This document shows, in pieces, positions 15,101-22,029 of a DNA stretch of 64,000 nucleotides. The position numbers were made by a program, and so were the translations under genes. Origin of the DNA: Henricia sp. BOLD:AAB3569 (lineage: Eukaryota; Echinodermata; Asteroidea; Spinulosida; Echinasteridae); assembly GCA_037783545.1 (NCBI GenBank), contig JBBELK010000003.1, positions 310,001 to 374,000 on the forward strand, read 5' to 3'. Every line of letters begins with the position of its first letter. Within the stretch, counting starts at the first letter, position 1. The notes under the pieces were generated by a model. That model was not told the DNA's origin and made no database searches. It saw only the letters and a program-made list of their open reading frames with translations.

Positions 15101-18100
15101 ACATCGGTCGGTACAAGTTAGAACGAGCGGCTCATTTTTCTCTCTCTTGGTAATAAAAAAGAAAATCTTTCTGCTCTTTTTTTTTTTCATGGTGTCTGGT
15201 AAAGCATACAATCACACAACTACTGGGCACATCTCTTGCTTTTTGCACGAGAAAAATTCTTCAAAAAACACCATTAAACAGAGACAGTTTTGGGAGTTTT
15301 GTGTGTGTAAACATATGGAACTGCCGACCATGTTTACTCGTGTTTCTCAGGATTGCGTCTCAGGGTTATGCGCATATCATTAATACCTAATGAGCGTTTC
15401 AGAAATCGCAACAATTTCTTTTTCGAAAACCACACTTTTGCTTGCGATTTATCCACTAAAAACGGACAATTTGAAATAAACAGCGGTATAAGTCGGCTGG
15501 AGGGATATGTGGACTATCGAAAAAGGTGCAAATGCTGGATTTTTCGTCAGGGGGTTACTAGCTCTTTAACATATTTTTATACGTTACATAAAAATAATGT
15601 TACACTTGTTCAGCACAGTGTCTTTTGCTTCTTGGGTGTAATTTCCCGGAACTGCTAACCATTTTAGAAGTTTTGTATCCTTTTTTCCTAGAATTGGAAT
15701 TTCAAGACCACCTGTGTTTTTCTTTCCTTTTATTTATACTTTGCAGGTTCTGTTGTTCCAAAGCTTGAAAAGAGAATAGTTTTGACAGTGAGTATACCAG
15801 GGTATTTGTCAGCGTTGTAGTTACCCGTACTCCATCCTTCGGAAGGGATGTAAAACCATTGGTCCAGTGTGTTGTGTAACACACTTTAATAAAATATCCC
15901 AGAGCACTCTTTCGTGAAAAGAAAATGGGGATTCCCCGGTGTCTCTGGCTGTTGGCAGCCAAATGGCGGCGCCCGCCTATGTATCTCGATGTTTAGGTGG
16001 TATATAATGGATGTAAAGTGCTGTGAAACCTCGTGTAAGAGCGCTATATAAATGCCCATAAACATACATACATGCAACTTAGGACGGCCCCTAATTGGTA
16101 TCTCAAAGAATCAGAAATGTTCACAGATTTACACATAACTTACACGATATAAACATGATGACGGCAGAAAACCTCCCCTGAAATGGTTTTGTCTTAAGTG
16201 CTATAGTCTTTAAGAAATAAGCAAAACAATTAGTTTTTGTCTCGCGAGACGTAAATTCAATTGGCCCCAAAACCATTTCACCCACAAACCACTTCGCCCC
16301 AAACCACTTCGTGCACAGGCCGTGGTTCAGGGCGAAGTTGTTTTGGGGCGAAATGACTGCAAACCATTTTTTCAAGTATGGAGCTGGTTTTTGCTCAGGT
16401 TGGTTTTAATCATGCATATCTTAAACTCACACAGGGGGATAAAACTGTTTATAACAGTTTACCAATCATGTATACTATCTTTAAAGTCCATGTTTTTATT
16501 TGTTGTCATCTGTGCTGTAGGATCGTTCTTCTGTTCAAGTATGGCGTCCTTCAGTTGAGATCACTCCGCTGTCCACCATTCCAGGAGGACTGATCGATCG
16601 ATACCTAGGATACATCAATCTTTTCTTTGTCCGAGAATCGATGTCAGTAAGAGAGGTAAGCCTTGTTCCCACTTTCACGATCTACAGAGTTAGAAAAAAA
16701 TGCGCTTTTTGTTTCTTAAATTAATATCTCACAAACTTGAGTAGATATTTCTTTTTCTTTGACAATACAATCATGTTACTATGGTTACTGAGCATGTCTG
16801 GTGAATGAATCATTGATTTATGGTATTGCATAACAAAGATAGACACGATTCTTCCCCGGGTTCTGAAATAGCTACATGTACCAACATTCTGGAAATGTCG
16901 TTTAATAATGTAGATGTGTGTCCCATGCATAATGCTTTTCGCATCCCAGAGAATTTCCCATGCATAACACCAATTTTGCTGATTTGTCACTTTAACATCT
17001 ATTATCTGGAGAAAAAAAATGACCCTGCTGAAAAATTCTTAAAACATTGCAACTTCTCAGAAGGTATGGTGCACACTGGTTTAAAATCTGTACAAATATG
17101 TTTATGTAAAGTCGCTTAAAATTTTGAAATTCTGGTTCACAGATATTTTTTTATGTTATTTTAAAACACCCCATACATGTATATCTATTTCTAAAATTTC
17201 TTCTAGAAATTTCACAAATTTCTTCCTGAAATAGAGATATCTCTATCTATTATGTTAACTTTACATACCATACAATGTTCTTGACACACAACCCTTCACG
17301 ATTGATGCATGTGTGGCCAGGCCTTAAAGGCCATTGTATTATTTGCAATGACCCAATTTTGTTTTTCATGAGTTGACAAGAAAAACCTTACTCAAAGTGT
17401 TGATAGCAATGGTAACAAACACCACATGAATTTATTTCCGTCCAAAATGGTATTTCATGCTGGAAATTGACAACCGAAAGTGGTTTTCTAAAAAAAAGTC
17501 CCGTGCACAGGATCTAAACAAGTGGGATGGCACTCACAGAGCACCAGTAAATACTAGCAAATTGCAGTGTTTTCTTTCTTTGGTCTGCAGTCTGGTGGCC
17601 TGAGTGGTTTCATGTATAACTTCATCTCGGAGGTCAATGCTATTATCCGCTCACATGTCGCATCTTTGGGAGGCAATGCTCTGGTTGCTTACAACCTTGT
17701 TGACTGCCTTTTGGAAGACAGAAATAATCAGGTATCGTGGTAGACCCAGTAACTCTGGCATTTTGTTTTTTTACTTTACAATGCGGCGATGTAAATAATA
17801 TCCACAGAAAAACCAACAACCAACCAAAAAAGTTCGGAAAGTCAAGTTTGACTGACGATTTCTCTCTTGTTACTAAATCATTTCTCTTTAATTTTATATC
17901 ATTGGAAAGCCCTGTTATTCCTCTTTACGATGATGTGTCATTTGTTATGATTAAGCATTTGGGAGATGTGCAGCACAGCTGAATACGGGGGCGGGTGTAA
18001 AGTGAAATGTCACAAAATGCATTGCTATTGTCAAAAAGTGCATTGACACATTCCCATCCTCCAAGCAAAAGGGGAATGCACTGCACGACAATAGCAGTGA

Positions 18101-18837
18101 ATTTTGTGACATTTCACTTTCCACCCACCCCTGTATTCCGCTATACTGCACATCCCCAATCAATTAATCATAACAAATGACACATCACTGTAAAGAGGAA
18201 TAACAGGGCTTTCCAATGATACCAAATTAAAGAGAAATGATTTAGTAACAAGAGAGAAATCAGCAGTCAAACTTGACTTTCCGAATTGTTTTTGAGTTTA
18301 GTTGCGTTCCAGTTGCTTCCTCGAGTCACCGCTGACCTGGGGAGGATCATTCAAGGTGTGATGAGTCAGGGAAAACAAGGAATCGAGGTTAAACACGTGT
18401 CGACCTGTATCGAATACCACCTTTATTTACAAACACATGATACATAATACATTGCGACGGCTGGTAAGGTGTATAGTCCAGCATTTGGCCTCTTTTGTTA
18501 ATGTTAAAATTTCTAGTTAATTTTGTGACATTTGATTTTTTTTCACAATGACTATCGAAAATTTATTGTCGATGATGCTAGATCGCTACATTATTTAAAC
18601 AGTCTGTCACAAAATTTCCTACCTGATTTTTGCCTATCGTTTGATCCTTATCTGCAGTGCCAGTGTCTAATCAATGTGAGTGGCGATGCCGTTCATGTAG
18701 TACATGATGATTTCAATACAAGCATGGAGTCGCCCTGCACCAGTCAACTGTCAACTTCACACAGCCAACAAGTCAGTGGAGGCAGAGATACCAGCACAGA
18801 GGCATCACCACGACTAGTTGAACCATTGAAACAATAG
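48..18837 (+). CDS. C2CD5: C2 domain-containing protein 5 (C2CD5)-like, 3' part, 11 exons
   Basis: Spliced gene on the plus strand, 5' end outside the window. Exons: 48-140, 2720-2833, 4234-4294, 5808-5944, 8594-8683, 11115-11190, 14379-14474, 15747-15787, 16521-16655, 17591-17731, 18658-18837. All have AG/GT borders and compatible phases; together they total 1164 nt (387 residues plus TAG). The last three exons carry the family hallmark: TIPGGLIDRYLGYINLFFVR, then SGGLSGFMYNFISEVNAIIR with SLGGNALVAY, then CQCLINVSGDAV. In vertebrates C2CD5 (CDP138) is an Akt-phosphorylated protein with an N-terminal C2 domain that promotes GLUT4 vesicle-plasma membrane fusion. That C2 domain would lie upstream of this window. 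The segment around HVASLGGNALVAY resembles YbjQ-like domains (recalled knowledge, not searched). The introns are full of MITEs. Assignment rests on motif memory and is strong for the C-terminal exons and weaker for the first three. Confidence 0.85.
156..653. mobile_element. MITE family D, copy 1
   Basis: Ends TTAAAGGCAGTATACATGAT and its reverse complement-like partner near 630-653. The interior has many 15-18 bp degenerate repeats of the type TTCGCCCCAAAACCA. It has no coding capacity; the small reading frames here come from the repeats. Other copies lie at 7077, 16092, 46637 and 61238. Confidence 0.85.
763..1050. repeat. Palindromic element I, copy 1
   Basis: Inverted arms: GGCAAATCGGCCCCGTTTCC near 802 returns inverted near 990-1010, within outer arms CGCTCGCGTAAGAGTGACTC and its inverse near 1028-1046. 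The centre holds ACATGTTGATCGA repeats. A longer copy lies at 63214-63690. Confidence 0.75.
1056..1296. mobile_element. MITE family F, copy 1
   Basis: Starts GGGTCATTCTATAAATTTGG and ends with the inverse. ATAA occurs immediately outside both ends, a possible target duplication. Copies at 5100-5672 and about 62336. Confidence 0.8.
1366..1560. repeat. Palindromic element H
   Basis: Left arm CATTTTGGGAGTAAACAATG and GTGGAAGCAATGTGCGTGCG return inverted at 1504-1560. About 62 bp of its right arm and flank (1524-1588) recurs at 39714-39777. Confidence 0.75.
1955..2126. mobile_element. Foldback MITE family G, copy 1
   Basis: Near-palindrome around CATGCCTTTGCTATGGAGCT with the arms AAATTCGTGCCACGAAATAC and inverse. 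The right end is GAGCCTGTGCCTTTAA. The left end is degenerate. Confidence 0.75.
2130..2700. other. C2CD5 intron 1, unique-looking stretch
   Basis: No gene or clear complete repeat seen. Near 2605-2640 there is the sequence GGGACACCCTGTATTTTTCT, like the CAGGGTGT ends at 19591 and 40311. Confidence 0.4.
2720..2833 (+). CDS. C2CD5: C2CD5-like exon
   Basis: Preceded by tcctttgcag, followed by gtattg; 38 codons in phase 0. It is acidic (DSVVESTVLDSPQPVLDVTE), probably a disordered linker. Confidence 0.75.
3280..3370 (-). repeat. tRNA-SINE fragment
   Basis: Reverse copy of the SINE body seen at 29770-29860: cctaacacactggaccaacg, then the catcccttccaaaggatgg hairpin and gccttgctcatgggcaca. Confidence 0.7.
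3698..3868. repeat. Palindrome J
   Basis: GTGACTATAGTTAACTAGAC near 3719 returns inverted at 3822-3845. Outer arms AGCAAGTTCAGGCGG and CCGCCCGAACTTGCT also pair. Flanks are rich in ATGTAC/GTACAT. Confidence 0.75.
4234..4294 (+). CDS. C2CD5: C2CD5-like exon
   Basis: Acceptor ttgaccag, donor gtcaga; 61 nt ending in phase 1. Encodes VDDVEDKETVWGLFDPELPT. The donor is suboptimal. Confidence 0.7.
4390..4986 (-). mobile_element. Tc1/mariner-type element, internally deleted
   Basis: Inverted ends ACACTACCCATCAGAACTTT (4391) and its inverse, AAGTTTTGATGGGTAGTGT, near 4967-4985, are flanked by TA on both sides, the Tc1/mariner target. The interior is a transposase remnant on the minus strand. Total about 597 bp, far shorter than an intact element of about 1.3-1.7 kb. 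Confidence 0.85.
4690..4848 (-). pseudogene. Tc1-like transposase C-terminal remnant
   Basis: Minus-strand translation contains MEWPAQSPDLNAIELLWEEL followed by DRKVRKKCPTSQENLWRVLK, the familiar end of DDE transposases of the Tc1 group (W-PAQSPDLNPIE-LW). A stop follows after EAYF. The N-terminal DNA-binding domain and first catalytic aspartates are absent, so it is inactive. Confidence 0.85.
5100..5672. mobile_element. MITE family F, copy 2
   Basis: Begins GGGTCATTCCATAAATATGG and ends ATTTATGGAATGACCC; about 573 bp, AT-rich interior, no coding sign. Confidence 0.8.
5808..5944 (+). CDS. C2CD5: C2CD5-like exon
   Basis: Acceptor ctttcag, donor gtacat. Continues in phase 1 and contains KHLQMFTLMRTLTITSTKHF and IFDELIQ. 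A repeat with TTAAAGGGCC ends starts 9 bp after the donor. Confidence 0.8.
5953..6519. mobile_element. Probable MITE with TTAAAGGGCC ends
   Basis: Short inverted ends TTAAAGGGCC and GGCCCTTTAA about 566 bp apart, starting 9 bp inside the intron donor of exon 5808-5944. The interior has no recognised content. Confidence 0.5.
6974..7080. repeat. Palindrome K, copy 1
   Basis: CTTAAACAATCCGCTTAAAA near 6975 returns inverted at 7058-7080. The inner core GCTGATAATGGC / GCCATTATCAGC has only a few bases of loop. A second copy at 48182-48960 is split by MITE L. Confidence 0.85.
7077..7592. mobile_element. MITE family D, copy 2
   Basis: Starts TTTAAAGATAGTATACATGA and ends ATGTGTACTGCCTTTAAA, inverted relative to copy 1. 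The internal TTCGCCC-type repeats are retained. Its left TTTAA is shared with the end of palindrome K. Confidence 0.85.
7676..8479. mobile_element. MITE family A, copy 1
   Basis: Ends TTAAAGGGACACACCGGCTT and CCGATGTGTCCCTTTAA; about 804 bp. It includes an internal hairpin at 7826-7875 (AAGGTCACGTGACTTTTCGG type). Other copies: 10227, 12599 and a right part at 17779-18605. Confidence 0.85.
8594..8683 (+). CDS. C2CD5: C2CD5-like exon
   Basis: Acceptor tttttctgcag, donor gtttgt; exactly 30 codons, phase 0 on both sides. Encodes SMCFKLRSMAPCCLCSICYD followed by VNVPDDDVIQ. MITE A copy 1 ends 114 bp upstream. Confidence 0.8.
8885..9070 (-). repeat. tRNA-derived SINE fragment
   Basis: The minus strand carries a tRNA-like head: box B-like GGTTCGCATCCCGG at about 8991-9005 and a region rich in tRNA D-arm bases near 9045-9065. 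Typical ACCAGGTACCCATT sequence is on the plus strand. Confidence 0.6.
9751..9882. mobile_element. Foldback MITE family G, copy 2
   Basis: Near-perfect palindrome: AAGGCTCGTCAGCAATGCGC to GCGCATTGCTGACGAGCC, ending CCTTTAA. The central core CATGCCTTTGCTATGG matches copy 1. Confidence 0.85.
10227..10998. mobile_element. MITE family A, copy 2
   Basis: Starts TTAAAGGTACACACCGGCTT, ends GGCCGCTGTGTACCTTA. The internal CTGGTACCAGATTTCGGTTC hairpin (about 10373-10428) is conserved in position with copy 1. Confidence 0.85.
11115..11190 (+). CDS. C2CD5: C2CD5-like exon
   Basis: Acceptor tttgttatag, donor gtgcgt; 76 nt ending in phase 1. Encodes LWLTASAVDLEGNTASSPEK. MITE A copy 2 ends 116 bp upstream. 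Confidence 0.75.
11403..12318. mobile_element. Composite transposon-like element carrying a LINE fragment
   Basis: Inverted ends GGGCTGCGTTCCAAACACGC (left, from about 11406) and its inverse at 12297-12317. GACTGGTA on the left and GACTGGCA on the right may be an 8-bp target duplication. The interior is a minus-strand LINE 3' end. A similar end recurs at 43440-43483. Confidence 0.6.
11461..12220 (-). pseudogene. LINE (non-LTR retrotransposon) reverse-transcriptase C-terminal remnant
   Basis: Minus ORF 12213-11836 reads LKRAARIILKCDFLTPSADM, then FVFKSINSLAPQYMASLF and ending AAIWNSLSAHPR with a final FKLALRQTY. This is the standard tail of Jockey/CR1-clade ORF2 proteins. The 3' tail is an (AAATA)n run at 11461-11480, so the 3' end is real, but the RT and endonuclease domains are missing. 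Confidence 0.85.
12319..12598 (+). pseudogene. LINE ORF2 C-terminal remnant, split by MITE A3
   Basis: Plus-strand translation HESITPILRDLHWLPVEQRI, then RFKYLAISYKVIQNMNAPIY and FSVVAPRLWNGLPL is a LINE ORF2 tail. Its last part (SFKSLLKTDFKA) resumes at about 13620-13660, in another frame, beyond the 1-kb MITE. The 3' end is near 13760 with ATTAG repeats. Confidence 0.85.
12599..13624. mobile_element. MITE family A, copy 3, inserted in a LINE
   Basis: TTTAAAGGGACACACCGGCT to CCGGTGTGTACCTTTAA; about 1026 bp. It contains an additional internal inverted repeat: GGATATCTCTCATTTTCTGC at 13134 and inverse near 13383-13402. Confidence 0.85.
13625..13775 (+). pseudogene. LINE 3' tail after the MITE
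   Basis: Continues FKSLLKTDFKAQ into a 3'UTR with a short ATTAG/TTAGA tail. Belongs with 12319-12598. Confidence 0.7.
13785..13836 (+). repeat. tRNA-like SINE fragment
   Basis: Contains GGTCGTGGGTTCGAGTCCCA, a perfect Pol III B-box context, next to the MITE at 13835. No A box is present. Confidence 0.6.
13835..14299. mobile_element. MITE with GTGTTGTAGT ends and GACTCG repeats
   Basis: Ends GTGTTGTAGTACTCGAGTCC and GACTTGACTACAACAC. The interior is built of GACTCGGACTCGA-type repeats in both flanks around a unique core (14040-14190). A short relative lies at 30119-30250. Confidence 0.75.
14379..14474 (+). CDS. C2CD5: C2CD5-like exon (NAGNAG acceptor)
   Basis: Acceptor actttcag|cag forms a NAGNAG pair, so isoforms differing by one codon are possible. 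The donor is gtcagt. Encodes AKSTDADLMFAMEELQVTDG and a TP-rich stretch. Confidence 0.75.
15747..15787 (+). CDS. C2CD5: C2CD5-like micro-exon
   Basis: 41 nt between tactttgcag and gtgagt, restoring phase 0. Encodes GSVVPKLEKRIVLT. Confidence 0.75.
15826..16075 (+). repeat. SINE fragment with AGCGCTATATAAAT tail
   Basis: Body CTCCATCCTTCGGAAGGGAT through CCCGGTGTCTCTGGC, ending with a GAGCGCTATATAAATGC tail common at 3' ends of animal SINEs. The tRNA head is missing. Confidence 0.7.
16092..16494. mobile_element. MITE family D, copy 3 (left end truncated)
   Basis: Retains TTGGTATCTCAAAGAATCAG on the left and ACCAATCATGTATACTATCT plus TTAAAG on the right. At 16207 it preserves the unfilled site GTCTTTAAGAAATAAGC that is occupied by MITE E in copy 5. 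Confidence 0.8.
16521..16655 (+). CDS. C2CD5: C2CD5-like exon, conserved C-terminal domain
   Basis: 45 codons between tgtgctgtag and gtaagc. Contains VEITPLSTIPGGLIDRYLGY and FFVRESMSVRE, the segment most diagnostic of C2CD5. MITE D copy 3 ends 26 bp before the exon. Confidence 0.9.
16700..17580. other. C2CD5 intron without recognised repeats
   Basis: AT-rich, with no gene seen. GTTGATAGCAATGGTAACAA near 17399-17418 recurs at 52252-52271, so part of it is an unclassified dispersed repeat. Confidence 0.4.
17591..17731 (+). CDS. C2CD5: C2CD5-like exon, YbjQ-like segment
   Basis: 47 codons between ggtctgcag and gtatcg. Encodes SGGLSGFMYNFISEVNAIIR then SHVASLGGNALVAYNLVDCL, aligning by eye with the alanine/glycine-rich conserved block of vertebrate C2CD5. 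Confidence 0.9.
17779..18605. mobile_element. MITE family A, copy 4, split by palindrome B
   Basis: The left piece GATGTAAATAATATCCACAG (17787) and right piece from about 18300 match copy 1 at 8095-8470. The A-type left end is missing. Palindrome B (17828-18292) is nested inside. The right side ends 52 bp before the terminal C2CD5 exon. Confidence 0.75.
17828..18292. repeat. Foldback element B, copy 1
   Basis: TTCGGAAAGTCAAGTTTGAC is matched by the inverse at 18266-18285. The arms pair nearly throughout about 465 bp, leaving a small loop near 18050. A second copy lies at 28807-29254. Confidence 0.9.
18658..18837 (+). CDS. C2CD5: C2CD5-like terminal exon
   Basis: Begins after atctgcag with CQCLINVSGDAVHVVHDDFN, matching the family C-terminus, and ends in a Ser/Thr/Gln-rich tail and TAG at 18835-18837. 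A MITE begins at the next base, so the 3'UTR starts inside a repeat. Confidence 0.9.
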   Translation, partial: CQCLINVSGDAVHVVHDDFNTSMESPCTSQLSTSHSQQVSGGRDTSTEASPRLVEPLKQ

Positions 18838-19317
18838 GGCCGTGTTCAAGCGTAAAGTTCTCGTTACTCCGGAGTAATGCGTGCGCACTGCACTCGGGTC
18901 ACATTACGCGAACGACAAGTCTGCGGTCCGCATGCGCGAATGACCATCAGTCAAGATGGCTGTCTCTTACCATGACTGCACAAAAACCCTGTTTCACTGT
19001 TCACAAGAAACTAAAGAAAATATAGACGTACAGTCATGAGAACCTTTGTGGAATCATTGATGCCGTCTAGAACAAACCTTAGTGAGTTGTTGTTTAAGTT
19101 TATCGAATTGACACATTGAGCAAATTCACCCAAAATTTCACCCATATTCCGCCATCTCCGTATAAATCACATGACACTCGTCAGGAGTAGCAGCACACTC
19201 CCCATTTGTTGGGGAGTAGCAAGAGCATGCTCTCACTGACCTGAGTGGTGATGTTCTTGCCATTCGCGCACGCAGGAGTATACTCGTGTTAACACGAGTA
19301 CACGCTCGAACGCAGCC
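18838..19317. mobile_element. MITE T abutting the C2CD5 stop codon
   Basis: Left GGCCGTGTTCAAGCG and right CGCTCGAACGCAGCC are imperfect inverted ends. TAG flanks both (18835-18837, 19318-19320), consistent with a 3-bp target duplication as in PIF/Harbinger-type elements. The left TAG is the C2CD5 stop. Confidence 0.65.
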
Positions 19318-19590
19318 TAGAGGTGTTCGAGAAGCTTACACCGTGCAACACCAACTTCCACCGTGCAACACCAACTTCCACCACAGTGTTTTTTTTGTCA
19401 TCACGTGATACACGAGTCTGCTCTGGTGGCTGACACCACTACCAAAGCTCGTGGGTGGGTCTCTGCTGTAAGGCTTGGTGTACTGACATCACCTAATAAC
19501 TGTGCTGAAAATTGCAAGTGGTAAAACATGGCGGACAATTTGGAATCGCGGCGTGAATACGAAGAAAAGCACAGATTTATGATAAATATA

Positions 19591-19636
19591 CAGGGTGTAT
19601 CCAAAAAAAGTATATACTCATAAAATTGTAGATAAG
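19591..19636 (+). repeat. Transposon end CAGGGTGTATC (left-facing copy)
   Basis: About 45 bp from CAGGGTGTATCCAAAAAAAG to ATAAAATTGTAGATAA match, inverted, the sequence ending at 40311. Confidence 0.65.
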
Positions 19637-20176
19637 GCCGCTTAAAATAAATTCCTTGTTTCGCATCACACATCAGGTTGAAAATGCATATAGTTCCGAT
19701 TTTGTCCAGTTAACCCCGCCCCCTTGGATATTGTTGCTATGGCTCACACGCTATAGTCAAAATGGCGACACACAACGCACAAAGCAATGGGACTTTCAAC
19801 GGAAAGCACAGATTCATTGGAGAAAATTCAAAGGTATTCATGTTTCAAATAAATAAATAAAATAAAATATTCCTAAAGTTGGTCAGTTATGGTGGCGTTA
19901 TCAGGAGGACTTGAATTATTCAGCGCCAGCTCATTGAAATATCGGTCAATGACCTCTTCGGCTGTTATGTGGGTTCTTCTTCGTCATTAAAAAGCTCAGT
20001 TGCTGGTAGACTTGAGGTCAAGTCTCTAGACGGTCGTATTTGGTCCGCCTGACGCCTATAATCCCCACACGCAACAGTCGTTGTTATGAACAGTGTAACT
20101 AGAGGTCGATTAGACTTGTTCCCAGTCCATTCACGACTACGCTGCTGCCGATTACTTATTTTTTTAAATATTTATT

Positions 20177-20345
20177 TATATACCACATCCAACAGCGGAG
20201 AACCGCGGAGAACCGCCAATTACAGGAATGGGAGCAAGTGTGGTTGGTGCCTTGCTCAAGGGCACAGGAATCGAACCTACATTCTAGTACTAAGCACAGG
20301 AACTTCAGTTCGACGCACTAGACCGCTCGGCCATATACACCGGTC
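20177..20345 (-). repeat. tRNA-derived SINE, minus strand
   Basis: GCCTTGCTCAAGGGCACAGG, then the inverted B box (GAATCGAACCTAC) and CTAGACCGCTCGGCCAT, the inverse of a Leu/Ser-type tRNA A box. Inserted within a palindromic segment (AGACTTGAGGTCAAGTCT near 20009; similar near 20352). Confidence 0.75.
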
Positions 20346-20514
20346 TAGTTACAGACTTGACATCAAGTCTAAGTTGCTGGGGGCGAAAAGCGATTGTTAA
20401 GTGGAACACTTGGCTTTGCGGTTGACAGCTCTATTGTGGGCGAACTCCGTTGGACTCACACAATGGTTGCTTTTTCTGGGTCACAGGTCTCTATTCATGT
20501 AACTCGGGAGAAAG

Positions 20515-21202
20515 ATGCGCATCATCCGTGCATCCTTTGTTGTTGACCAAGGCGAAGGTAGCCTACGAGGTAGGTCGGCGTTTGTGTTAGGTAAAGAGTC
20601 GGAAGTAGAGGCGAGTTACGGTCCGGTTGAGGAGAGCACTCTGGTCAGGAATGAGGATGTGGTTCGGTCCGATGTTCAGGGAGAGGAGGTGAAGACATCG
20701 TCTGGAGGGATCCGATCGTTGAAGGATCGTTTTGAGAAAGGAAAAGTCAGCAACATCGATGTCACCCCGGTGAAGCCGTTTATCGATATTCATCCGCTTG
20801 AGGAGTATGATTCAGGGAACTTTGATAAGGGAGGTTTCCGAAAGCACTCCGGTGGTACGGGATGACGTGGTAAAGTCCTCAGAAAAAGTGGAGGATTCGT
20901 TTATGTCCACGGGGGGAGCTCGGTCCCTGAAAGCCAGATTTGAGAAAGGAAATGTGTCGAACGTTGAGGAGAAATCAAAGGAGAAGATGGAGATGACACC
21001 TAAAAAAATTGAGGATTATGATGAAGGGGGCGATGGTGCGGATGGAGGAGTGTCTGAAAGCACTCCGATCCAACGAGACGACGTCGTGAAAGGCGATGAA
21101 GATCCAGGTATCAAGACAGGCGCTGCTCGAAACCTCAAGAACTTATTTGAGAAAGGAGAGGTCCACAACATCGAGGAGATTTATGATAGTATCTCGTTTT
21201 AA
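20515..21202 (+). pseudogene. EPLIN/Xin-like repeat protein, frameshifted, apparently intronless
   Basis: Two overlapping plus-strand reading frames, 20515-20865 and about 20830-21202, together encode three copies of a module: ESTLVRNEDVV..GGIRSLKDRFEKGKVSN, ESTPVVRDDVV..GGARSLKARFEKGNVSN and ESTPIQRDDVV..GAARNLKNLFEKGEVHN. The LKxxFEKGE core resembles motifs in LIM-domain actin-binding EPLIN (LIMA1) and related muscle/cytoskeletal proteins. Inference: an actin-associated protein. The frame breaks at about 20830-20836: compared with the next module (DGGVSESTP), two bases are missing in the GGAGGTTTCC context. The first ATG (20515) follows an in-frame TAA; the last stop is at 21200-21202. No LIM domain is seen. 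It could be a processed retrocopy, a 3'-terminal exon of a gene whose intron hides the shift, or an assembly error. Confidence 0.5.
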
Positions 21203-21325
21203 ATAGGTGTTACCCAAGACCAGGAGCCAATTTCTTAAAGCTGTTTTGCCGAAAAATTTGTTTGCTTTATAAAAATGTGTTAATAGTACAAATTGTTTGT
21301 CAACTTGTGTTCTTAGCAAGAATAG

Positions 21326-21473
21326 ATCGTATCGAATAACTGCCATCTTGTGGGGAAGCTTTTGATATTTAAATTGGTCAACAATGTAAGCACAACATGT
21401 GCAGCCATGCATGTCCTCGAGGAACAAAGAAACTGCCCTACAAGATGGCAGCTATTCGATACGGTCTATAGTC
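21326..21473. repeat. Palindrome P, copy 1
   Basis: AGATCGTATCGAATAACTGC returns inverted as GCAGCTATTCGATACGGTCT. A half-copy (right arm plus loop) is at 53220-53325. Confidence 0.8.
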
Positions 21474-21873
21474 CATTGTAATACACATCTCATAAGATTT
21501 TGACTATTATAACCCATTTTTATTATAAAGCAAACAGATTTTGCATGAAGCATTTTTCTGCTAAACAGTTTATGAGATTGACCCACAGGCCAAAAGCTGT
21601 ATTAAATAGCCCAATAAAATGTTAATGGTATAAATATTTGCACAATTGGACCTTATTATAGATGTTTCTAAATGGCTTTTGTATAATAATTGTAGATCAA
21701 GCAGTGCTCAAATGATAACATTTTAATACCTTAATACATGTACATGTATTTATGAACGTCATTAATATTGATGGTAAAAGAATCAGTGTATTGTTAGAAA
21801 AACTATGCATGGCTAAAACAAAAGCTAAAATAATAAAATGCTCACACGTACTTGACTGGTTTTCAATAAAAGT

Positions 21874-22025
21874 GATTTTGTGAAGAGCAAGGGGATTCTC
21901 CGGTGTCTCTGCATGGCCGTTTCTAATTCATCGTCTTCTCATGGGTTTCCTCACGCTTGCGAGCGACAGTGCAATGGGCACTTTTGAAGAATCATTGGTT
22001 TCCAAGAAGTAATAATAAAAGCAAG
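21874..22025 (+). repeat. SINE 3' fragment
   Basis: GTGAAGAGCAAGGGGATTCT, CCGGTGTCTCTG, GGGTTTCCTCACGCTTGCGA and an AATAATAAAA end, identical in layout to the 3' half of the SINE at 29678. Confidence 0.75.
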
Positions 22026-22029
22026 AACT

